Below, piece by piece: positions 55,904-64,000 of a stretch of DNA of 64,000 nucleotides (the first letter of the stretch is position 1; each line of letters opens with the position of its first letter). The DNA is from Protopterus annectens (taxonomy: Eukaryota; Chordata; Ceratodontiformes; Protopteridae). The stretch covers positions 607,620,198 to 607,684,197 of the forward strand of contig NC_056730.1 in assembly GCF_019279795.1 (NCBI RefSeq), read 5' to 3'. The notes under the pieces are model-generated. The model made no database searches, was not told the DNA's origin, and worked only from the letters and a program-made list of their open reading frames with translations. The position numbers and the translations under genes were made by a program.

Positions 55904-56640
55904 AGTATCATGCTTTGGGGTTACTTTTCTTCAGCTGGAACTGGGGCTTTAGTCAAGGTGGAGGGAATTATGAACAGTTCCAAATACCAGTCACTTTTGG
56001 CCCAAAACCTTTAGGCATCTGCTAGAAAGCTGAAGATGAAGAGGGATTTCACCTTTCAACACGACAATGACCCCAAGGATATATCCAAATCAGCAATAGA
56101 ATGGCTTCACCAGAAGAAAATTTAAATTTTGGAATGGCCCAGCCAGACCCCAGACCTAAATCCAATAGAAAATCTGTGGGGTGACCTGAAGATGGCTATG
56201 CACAAGAGATGCCCTTGCAATCTGACAGATTTGGAGTACTTTTGCAAGGAAGAGTGGGCAAATACTGACAAGTCAAGATGTGCCATGCTGACGACTCCTA
56301 CCCAAGAAGACTGAATGCTGTAATTAAATCAAAAGGTGCTTCAACAAAGTATTAGTTTAAGGGTTTGCATGCTTATGCAATAAGCTTATTGTACATTTTT
56401 ATTTTTTATATTTTTCCCCTAACAGATTTGTTTGTTTTTCAATTAAATTGTACAGGTTATAGGTCACATTAAAGGTGGGAATAGTTTTGAAATTATTTAT
56501 TGTGGTCTCATTTTTTTATATCACAAAAACCTGGCATTTTAACAGGGGTATGTACACTTTTTATATCCACTGTACATAAAAATGTGTAAATGTGTATATA
56601 CAAATACATAGTTAAAACATCTTAAAACATCCTGAAAAAG

Positions 56641-56649
56641 TATGTATGC

Positions 56650-56682
<33 letters not shown>

Positions 56683-56690
56683 TATATGGA
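56641..56690. repeat. (GTAT)n microsatellite
   Basis: About nine GTAT units in the PLE 3' region. The sister copy near 62790 has only a short CATACATG remnant. Confidence 0.9.
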
Positions 56691-56958
56691 ATGACTATCA
56701 TAAATCATTTTGCTGCCCTCATTTTTAGAACTGTGACTATTGACACACTCTTCTTTAACCTGGGTGGGTTTGTGGTATCAATTTTGACTGCCAGTGTAAC
56801 TCTTTATATTCCAACTTGGTCTCCTAACTATGTCTTCTAGGGTTAATAGCAATTCTCTCAATAGTAGAAAAGTGGTACTTTTTGAATGTGGTACAAATTA
56901 ACGAGTGCTTGTACAGTGTATTGTCATCTGACTTGGTTGTTATATCATAAGTGTGTTA

Positions 56959-57255
56959 TTAAATTATTTTTCTAAAACAATGCTCTGGTTTTTCAATATA
57001 AAATCTGGAACAAGTCAAACACACCATAATATACACCACACCATTTGTGCCACAATTACCACTTTGTAACTTAACCTTAAAATTGTTGAATCTCAGCTCT
57101 ATGCATTCCCCTTCATAAATATTGTAGCATTGTTTACAAAGCCAACACTTCCTTATCATGCATATAGCTGGTAAATCAAAGTTTCCAGGGTCTTTTTTGA
57201 GTAATCCCTGCAGATAGTTAGCTGTTTTATATACAAAATGAGACTGTTCATCCAC
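56959..57255 (-). pseudogene. PLE family 2 endonuclease remnant, inverted copy
   Basis: Contains YKTANYLQGLLKKDPGNFD, then CWLCKQCYN (C-x2-C-x2-C finger) and GVVYIMVCLTCSRFYIEKP, where the GIY-YIG second motif YIG is now YIE. It matches 62195-62749 of the direct copy. A GIY-YIG domain adjoining reverse transcriptase defines Penelope-like elements. Confidence 0.8.
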
Positions 57256-57682
57256 AATGGTTGAAACAGAAAGGTTTGCTCTTAAAATATTCCAATTCTA
57301 CTTTTTAATGTGCTTCATGATGCCAGACTTATCATTGTATTGAAAAACCATTGCTCTTTCTAGAGGAGTCTTTGTGTGGAATTAAAGTCTTTGGATAATA
57401 CCTTTGGTGTATTTACTGGTGAATAATTCCCCAGTAGGGGCTTATACCATGGACCCAGTTCTTCTACGTTTTACTTAACTATATCTTCTACCATGGTCTT
57501 AGGGTATTCTCTCTTGTAAAACATATTTGTTGGTTCATCTATCTCTTCAACCTATACTTACTGGAGATCATTCATGCCAGCCTAATACACCATCCCTTGA
57601 CAAAGATTCTTGGAAGATGGTGTACTGCAAGGACTGCTTAGTACTGAGTAACACAAATCTTTACATTGTAACTCACCTATTA

Positions 57683-57957
57683 TTTCTACTATATTGGGCA
57701 TCCTTAAAATGCACAAAAATATCTTTGAACCTCCACTCAGACCTATTGTTGTGGTAGAAGGATCAAAAACATATCTTTTGGTTGTTTATATAGATTGTTC
57801 ACTTAAGCCTAAGCCTTTGTTAAAAGACTCATTGGACTTTTTAGAGAGACTAAGGAATGATGTGTGGAACCAAGACCAAGATTTAGGATTTTTAACAAGT
57901 GATGTTGATGATCTTTTTACTAGCATCCCAAATTCTGATGAGTTGCATTATTTTTAA
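57683..57957 (+). pseudogene. PLE reverse transcriptase, N-terminal half
   Basis: GILKMHKNIFEPPLRPIVVV matches the PLE LPKIHK...PPxRPIV box. LGFLTSDVDDLFTSIPN is motif A, with the first catalytic Asp in SDV. The sequence then reads toward LITDLMEFFLDCNF at ~58040, where CR1 interrupts it. About 45 codons that should precede the DD box are absent after the CR1 copy. Confidence 0.78.
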
Positions 57958-58167
57958 CAAGAGCCTTCTGCACTGTAACTTTTTGTCAAACAATGAGATC
58001 AATTTAATTACTGATCTCATGGAATTTTTCTTAGACTGTAATTTTAGGTTCATAGGTTCATAGGTTCATACTAGGCTATCTGCCCTAGGGCATTTATAAG
58101 CCTAGCCAGAGTGTGTTTAGCTTTCGCCACCCATTTTAAATTAATTTTGCTATGCCCTTTTTCGAGG

Positions 58168-60958
58168 TTAGTATACTGTGCCTCTGTCTAACAGTGACAC
58201 AGAAGTGATACCCGGGGTAAACCTACAATCTCCCATCCACTCATCAAGATTCCTCTTGAAGAGAGTCAATGAGGGACTCTGCCTAACCTGGACTGGGATT
58301 TTATTCCAGAGTGAAGGGAGCCTCTGGGTTATGAATTTGTCCCTCCAGCATGTCCTATTTATTTCAGTGCTGAGGTTCAAGTCTCTCGAGCACGTAGCTT
58401 GATGGGATTTGGATTTTCTGAGGTGCAACATGTCCATTAATTCTGGGTTGGACATGGCTTTATACGTCAGGCACAGATTGCCTCAGAGCAGGCTGTATGT
58501 CACTGAGTAGAGCTGGAGTTTCTTTAACCGGGCAGCATATGGCATCTGTTTGAGCCCTTTGATCCTCTTGGTGAGGTACTTTTGGGGTCTTTCCAGTTGC
58601 TGCAGGTGTCTGGTAAGGTACATCCCAAAAGGGGCATTGTTCTCAATTATGGGCCTGATGAGGAATGAGTAAAGAGGCACGATGACCTCCCCTGATCTAG
58701 ATGTGAATCCCTTCATGATTAGGTGGGCTATATAAAATGTTTTTCTAACCACTTTGGCCACGTGGTTGTCAAATGAGAGATTGCTATCAACTTGGGTCCC
58801 CAGGTCCATAATTACTTCTTCTGTACTTAATGGATTACCACCTATGTGGTAATTTGTGGGCACTTTGTTTTTTCCAAAGGGGATGACTATACACTTTTGG
58901 CATTTAGCTTGAGGCCATGGCTCTGGCACCAGTTGTCTGTTTCTATGAGGCCCTTTTGGAGGATGCTTGTGTCAGCTGGAGTGTCGATTATGGCGCCCAG
59001 TTTGCAGTCATCTGCAAACTTGGTCAGCCACAGTCCTTCCGTGTTGGCCTGTACCTCCGAGAAATATATACCGAACAAGAGAGGTCCCAGGACTGAGCCT
59101 TGTGGGATGCCACTTGTAACTGGTTTGGAGTCTGACACGGCTCCAGCAATTCTAACCATGTGGGTTCTGTCCTTGAGCCAGTTTGTAACCCATCTAGTGA
59201 CATAGGGATTTATATTTAAGCTGGTGAGCTTATCTATAATGCCCGAGTGGGGTATTCTATCGAAAGCTTTTGCGAGGCCCAGGTAGGCTGTGTGGACCAC
59301 CTTCCCCTCGTCAATGGCCTTAGTGACTGTTTCAAAGAAGTCAACCAGGTTTAAGAGGCAGGATCTGCCCTTAACAAAGCCAAACTGGGTAGGATCTAGT
59401 GTCTGTAGGTCACCAATATCTTTATTTATGAGGTCCATGATGATCCTTTCCATAGCTTTGCAGACCAAGCTAGTCAGGCTTATGGGGCGATAGTTTCCAG
59501 GATCCATTGAGGCACCACCTTTGTGGAGAGGGACCACTGTTGCTGTACGCCACTCTTTGGGTACATATCCTGTAGTAAGGCTGAGATTGAACAGTAGTTT
59601 TATGTTTGGGTTTATCTCTTCTTGGAGTTCATGTAGGACACAGCCCGGGACACCGTCTGGTCCCATTGATGCTGTGTTTTTTGCTTTGGAGAGGGCAGCT
59701 CTTACCTGAGCATCTGAGATGTCAGGGGGGCAGCACTCTGCTGGGATAGATATTTGCCCTTTTGGTGGGGGGGGGAGTTTGCGCTGAACCTGTCAGCTAG
59801 GATGTTGGCAATGTCTGTGGGTTCAGTGTATTTTTTGTCATTTTGGACTAATTCTGAGCATATCTGGGAATTCCCACCCAGGTTCCTAACATAACTAAAG
59901 AAAGCCTTGTGATTATCCTTAGTGTCCTGTGCAATTTTTCTCTTGAAGCTGGCCTTAGACGATTTTATGAGTGCCCGTAGTTTTTTGCTAATACTGACCA
60001 GAGATGCCTTCCCTTTTTGTGATTTTTCTCTATCATGTAGTAGCTTCCTCCTTCTATTGTATAGTTTGTTTATGGCTGGGGTCCACCAGACAGGATGTCT
60101 GCCTTTGGAGGATTGGGACTTGTTTTTATCTGGGATTGCATAATCTATGCATTCCTGAAGGTGTTCATAGAATGCGTTTATAAAGGATTCTGCGGTCTGG
60201 GCTGTATTTTCCACAGGCCCGGGGGCTTTGAAGGATTCTACCTCGGTTTTGAAGAGTGTGAAATTTGCATTAGAGTAGTTTTTCACTGTGGTTTTCAGGG
60301 CAGGGGGTGAAGTCGGGATGTGAATATCCAGTGAGATTAGTTTATGGTCTGATCTTACCAATGAGGAATACACTTCTGGTCTGGAGCATAGAATCCCCAT
60401 GTTGGTGATGATCAGGTCCAGTATGTTTTCTCCTCTTGTGGGAGTGGTAACAAGTTGTTCCATAGCATTTGAGTTTATAAATTCTAGGAACCTTTGGGCT
60501 AGGGTGTTGGAGCTAGAGTAATGCTCCCAGTCTATGTTTGGGTAGTTGAAGTCGCCCAATATAATGGTGTTTGGAGAGACCTTCATATTTTCCAGTGTTC
60601 TCAGGAAGGCCGAGTGGGGTTCCTGGGTTTGGGAGGGTGGTCTGTAGCAGGCTATAAACTGGAAGGCAGTTTTACCCACTGTTAGTTGCACATGGATAGT
60701 CTCTGATGCTTCGTGCTGTGCCACCAACCTGGAGGAGTGGGTATCTTTGACGAATATTGATACTCCCCCTCCTTTTGTGTTTCAGTCCAAGTTTTGGGGC
60801 TGAAAAGCATGGTATGAGGTATAACCTGGTAGTGCTGGGGTGCTCTCGGGAGCCTTGAACCAGGTTTCTGTTACTGCACAGATATTTATGTTCTCCATGC
60901 TAAGGAGAGTTTCGAGTTCATGCATCTTGAGGTTTAGACTTCTGGCGTTGAGTAGCAT
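58168..60958 (-). pseudogene. CR1 ORF2, nearly intact
   Basis: It starts at the ATG at 60958 (MLLNARSLNLKMHELET). The endonuclease is 60940-60340: TETWF, ILGDFNYPNIDWEHY, TTPTRGENILDLIITNMG, SDHKLISL. Reverse transcriptase follows with MGPDGVPGCVLHEL, GIPQGSVLGPLLFGIYF and KFADDCKLG. The C-terminal end reads WRDKFITQRLPSLWNKIPV. I count about four lesions: TGA at 60784-60782, a frameshift at the G-run near 59770, a frameshift near 58895 and a stop near 58483. It would nick DNA and copy its RNA there. Confidence 0.9.
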
Positions 60959-60987
60959 TACTCTTAGTTTCTTATCCCTTGTGATAC

Positions 60988-61536
60988 CTATGGAGGTGGG
61001 TTTGTCTTTTGAGCCTTGCCTAAAAAAGGCACTATGGGGGTAGCAAGAGCCTTTGCCAATATCCGAAAGCCCAGGGGTGACAGGTGAAAGCCGTCCCTAG
61101 CAAAGCATCGTGGCTTGTCGAGCATGTCATCCCAGGCTGACAGGCATTGGATCCCCTTTGAATGACACCAATACTTAAGCCAATTGTTGAAATTGATCAT
61201 CCTGTCCTCATATTGTGGCATCATTCTTGGTGAGGGTAAGATGCTACTCAAGGTCAGGGTCATACCGGCCTGGGCTACATGCTCAGAGAGCTCCTCTATG
61301 TCTCTTTTCATGTAGTCCAGGGAGGTACGTCTCAGGTCATTCACACCAGCATGGACAATGACTGAGTCATATTTGTACTTGCCTTGGAGTGACCTGAGTG
61401 CTTGTGTTATGTGGCGGATCCTAGCGCCCAACAGGCAGCTCACCGTGACCTTCTCCTTGTTCAGCCTGGTGAGGGGGATTTTGATGGTGAAATATACAAG
61501 CAAATCCAAGTTGCCACCATGGAGCAGCTTGCACAC
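60988..61536 (-). pseudogene. CR1 ORF1, esterase (SGNH-hydrolase) domain, 5' truncated
   Basis: The 182-codon open frame contains VIVHAGVNDLRR (the G-x-N-D block of SGNH hydrolases) and CFARDGFHLSPLGFRILAKAL (the D-x-x-H block). The first block with the nucleophilic Ser is missing because of 5' truncation. Esterase domains in ORF1 are documented for CR1-like LINEs. The ORF1 stop lies about 30 nt before the ORF2 ATG, so ORF2 may be reached by reinitiation. The Met shown is not the natural start. Confidence 0.85.
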
Positions 61537-61599
61537 TCATGTATGCAAACTTGGTATTATAATTTGCGTTTATTTCTGTATTTTTAAACACTGCAAGCT

Positions 61600-61870
61600 G
61601 TACGTATGATTTTTGGATGACATCTTTATTCTACGGGAAGTGGTGATGAATTAATTAATGAATTTATTAGTTATTTGAATAATTCTACCACATTTTTGAA
61701 TTTACATTTTAATTCAATAAATCGACTACTAATTACCTTGACACTATTATCAATAATACATAGGTTGGTTTTAGTTTCAACATCTACAGGAAGCCATTTT
61801 AGTAATTCTTATTTACATTCTAAATGTTTCCACCTACTCCATTAGAGAAGCCTTGTCAAGGGACAGGGTA
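61600..61870 (+). pseudogene. PLE reverse transcriptase, C-terminal half
   Basis: After the CR1 copy the PLE frame resumes with FLDDIFILRE (the catalytic DD box, at ~61606-61640). Broken sequence follows that fits the conserved thumb region. Frequent stops show long decay. Confidence 0.68.
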
Positions 61871-62194
61871 TTAGGTTGGGATGAATGATCTATAACAAAA
61901 AATATTGGTTGAGGAGATGGGTAAATTGATAAATATGTTTTACATGACAGGATATCCCAAGAATGTGGTAGAAGTTACAGCTAAACAAGCTGTAGAACAA
62001 TGTGGTTCAAATTATAAGCCCCTATTGGAGAATTATTCAATAGTAAATATACCAACAGTATTACCCAAAGGAGTTTAATTCTACACAAAAAAAATCTCTT
62101 GAAACAGCAATTGTTTTGCAATACAATGATGTAGCCAATATATATAGCACATTATCAAGACAAATTGGAATATTTTAAGAGCAAACCCTTCCGT

Positions 62195-62749
62195 TTCAAC
62201 CACTCAAGGTGACCACCCTCATTTTATATATAAAACAGCTAACAATCTGAATGGATTGTTTGAAAAAGACCCTGGAAACTTTGATTTACCAGCTATACAC
62301 AAGATAAGGAAGAGTGGGCACTGTAATCAATGCTACAATATTTATGAAATGGAATATATAGAGCTGGGGTCCAACAATTTTAAGGTTAAATTACAGAGTG
62401 GTAATTGTGGCACTTAATGTATCATGTAAAACATAATATGTTTTACTTGTATATGGGAAAAACAGTGCATTATTTTGGAGAGAGAATTTGCAAATACACA
62501 TTTACTATAACAACCAAGTCAGGTGACAAAAAACTGTACAAGGACTTTGTAGTTAGCACCACATTCAAAAAGTTCCATCTAGCTATTTTTAAGAGAATTA
62601 CTATTAATCCTAGAGGAGGTAGTCAGGAGACCAAGTTAAAATATAGAGAGTTATACTGGCAGTTAAAATTGAATGCCACAAATCCATCTGGTTTAAACAA
62701 TAATGTGTCAATAGTCCCAGTTCTAAAAATGAGGGCAACAAAATTATGA
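62195..62749 (+). pseudogene. PLE family 2 endonuclease region, direct copy
   Basis: KTANNLNGLFEKDPGNFDLP, CNQCYNIYEMEYIEL and NNFKVKLQSGNCGT match 56959-57255. They are followed by a damaged GIY-YIG core and a Lys-rich C-terminal part at 62480-62749 (DFVVSTTFKKFHLAIF, then YRELYWQLKLNATNPSGLNN). The GLN-type ending is normal for PLEs. Its DNA lies just before the empty Tc1 site. Confidence 0.72.
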
Positions 62750-63096
62750 AATTGGTGAGGTATTCATTTGTGATATACATTTCATACATGCATACATATA
62801 GAAATACTTTTCAGGATGTTTTAAGATGTTTTAAATATACATTTTTATACACACATTTATACATTTTCATGTACATTTTTATGTATATTTAACATTTAAG
62901 TGATTATTTTCACAAGCATAATTTAGGTTTATTTTTGTCCTGCTTTTGTGTCTGTTTAACTTCCACACTATTTAATGATTTGTGGTGAGTTGTTTAATTT
63001 GATGGGCTGATCAATTAACTAATTGACTCATTTGACCAATAAAAGAGCTTAGTATGTCTGATGGTATATTTAGGGTTTAATTTTCTCTATTCAGTT

Positions 63097-63128
63097 CTGA
63101 GGAAGCTCCTGTGTCAGAAGGGATGAAA
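63097..63128 (+). ncRNA. Hammerhead-like core motif
   Basis: CTGAGGA, an extra A, a weakened stem GCTCCT/AGGGAT, then GAAA. It corresponds to 53287-53318 in the inverted sister copy. Confidence 0.35.
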
Positions 63129-63262
63129 GCACTTCATTTGTATTATCATATAAAAGTACATTAAAGTGGATTATTTTAATAAAATTCCTGGTGCTGTTTT
63201 TCTGGATATAGTGGGATTCCTCTGCACATCTTTTTTCTATTTCTTTTTTTTTTGGTTGCTTG

Positions 63263-64000
63263 TCAATGTGTAGTTGTTTCTTTTTTTTTCCCTGGTTTAT
63301 ATTGGCAGTTTGGGCTACATCTGTGTTATGGAAAACACAACAGGAAGTAATCATTTGGAACCATGTCAGCATTACACTGAACTTCTTGGTTTGGTAGTGG
63401 ATGTAAGTTGCCCAAAAAGGGAGCTAACTTGGTTCACCAAACTTTTCTCACAACAAAACAACTATGCTTCTTGCAGCTCTTCGCTTCCCAAACTAACACT
63501 AATGAAGTTACTTATTCTTCGAGATTTATGGACTTGATTTTAACATTGTGCAAAACAAAGGAAGAAATTCTTGTTTAATTGGGAACTTGGTAAAATCCCA
63601 CAAAATTAACTGATGACAACATGCATCGGACAAAGGTACTGTTTATTCTGTTTCTAATTTTACAAGCACACAGGCAGAAAAAGATGGTTTTCAGAATGGT
63701 TTTAACTTTTCCTCCTGGTTGGCTAAAACTACACCTTTCACTTCTTATTCCACTGCCGGAGTGACATCAACTATGAGTTTACTAGTTTAGAATGGATGAT
63801 TTTTATGTTTGAAAAGAAGTTCACTAAGGTAAAAAAACTTATAGTTGTTACTTTATTGAATGCTTTAAATTGAAACTAGTACCACAAGGGTTAGGTACTT
63901 TTAAATTTCCTAATTACATGACTGGTAACTGTTGAGTTTTATAAAGATTTTATAGATACGTTTGATAGACATGGCTTGGAATTAATGGATTTCATTATCA
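63263..64000. other. Anonymous sequence
   Basis: No family was recognised. Short frames at 63274-63537 have no named domain. Confidence 0.5.

Larger units (their letters stand above)
54171..56355 (+). pseudogene. Tc1 transposase, split by a LINE
   Basis: It starts MVCRELTKHQRDLIVGRYQS and carries many stops. The first catalytic Asp is in VLWSDETKVELF (~54620). The frame is then interrupted at 54736 by a LINE and resumes at 55904 with IMLWGYFSSAGTGALVKVEG. The second Asp is in FQHDNDPK (~56060) and the final acidic residue in [13 protein letters not shown] (~56155). The protein end reads [14 protein letters not shown] before TAG at 56353. It would cut and paste at TA sites. Confidence 0.88.
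53554..56572 (+). mobile_element. Tc1-like DNA transposon, degenerate and nested
   Basis: Ends CAGTGGATATAAAAAGTGTA and its inverse are flanked by TA on both sides (53552-53553, 56573-56574). The terminal inverted repeats are ~230 bp with internal direct repeats, an IR/DR layout. It is inserted into the inverted PLE copy, and the intact target is preserved in the sister PLE near 62870. It later received a SINE (53732-53944) and a LINE (54736-55903). Confidence 0.92.
53153..57612 (-). mobile_element. Penelope-like element, family 2, inverted copy
   Basis: Minus-strand PLE whose 3' end at ~53153 carries an (AAAC)n-type tract. It aligns in reverse with 61845-63262 of the plus copy, including CTTGTCAAGGGA at the inner junction. 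A Tc1 element occupies 53554-56572. The two PLE copies meet head-to-head near 57612. Confidence 0.82.
58046..61543 (-). mobile_element. CR1 LINE, most complete copy, inserted in PLE
   Basis: About 3.5 kb on the minus strand. The tail has three GTTCATAG repeats (58046-58070). The 5' end lies inside ORF1. It interrupts a PLE reverse transcriptase gene, with loss of some PLE sequence. Confidence 0.9.
57613..63262 (+). mobile_element. Penelope-like element, family 2, direct copy
   Basis: The plus-strand PLE holds reverse transcriptase at 57683-57957, a CR1 insertion at 58046-61543, the rest of reverse transcriptase from ~61600 and endonuclease at 62195-62749. The 3' end lies near 63262. It keeps the uninterrupted Tc1 target. 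Confidence 0.82.

Noticed and set aside
59922-60310. Plus-strand frames inside the CR1 copy
   Set aside because: They are antisense shadows of CR1 ORF2, and equivalents appear opposite ORF2 in the other copies.

Overview
This window looks like repeat-rich intergenic DNA from a vertebrate with a large genome. I could recognise no host gene. The mix of transposable elements is typical of aquatic or amphibious vertebrates such as lungfish, salamanders, caecilians or other fish and amphibian lineages: CR1-type LINEs with an 8-bp tail repeat, Harbinger, Tc1, Penelope-like elements (PLEs), a DIRS fragment, a Gmr1-type Ty3/gypsy element and tRNA-derived SINEs. The species cannot be fixed from sequence alone. 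Nearly every long reading frame is a transposon gene or its remnant, and most are broken.

Layout. 1-15470 is a giant imperfect palindrome. Two collinear arms (3441-7694 and 11118-15470) carry a ~222-bp satellite on the outside and a chimera of rearranged CR1 pieces on the inside. They flank a 3.4-kb centre that holds a broken Harbinger transposase. A younger CR1 copy (453-3440) sits in the left satellite. 15.5-28.6 kb is mostly anonymous. It holds two Harbinger-type Myb/SANT gene remnants, decayed CR1 pieces, minisatellites and tRNA-derived SINEs. 28.9-36.4 kb has a PLE 3' end, a Gmr1-like LTR retrotransposon with integrase upstream of reverse transcriptase and a SCAN-like gag, then a DIRS remnant. 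A 331-bp hAT-type MITE with a perfect 8-bp target duplication follows.

37.5-42.2 kb is a nest of three CR1 copies, one with a 634-codon open reverse transcriptase frame, plus a SINE whose tail resembles the CR1 tail. 43.4 kb has a second Harbinger transposase remnant. 47.4-48.9 kb is a non-autonomous hAT-like element swollen by three (CA)n tracts. 50.5-52.1 kb and 53.2-63.3 kb are two different PLE families, each arranged as head-to-head inverted copies. The second pair contains a Tc1 element, itself hit by a SINE and an L2/Rex1-like LINE, and a CR1 copy with a nearly intact ORF2 and an esterase-type ORF1. The un-hit PLE partner preserves the empty Tc1 site.

How the parts relate. The elements are mostly parasites inserted into one another, so insertion order can be read directly. 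CR1 supplies reverse transcriptase and endonuclease, and probably mobilises the SINE at 40.3 kb, whose 3' tail it shares. Harbinger needs both a transposase and a Myb/SANT protein, and remnants of both classes occur here. The PLEs share a small RNA-like motif near their 3' ends that resembles the hammerhead ribozyme core.
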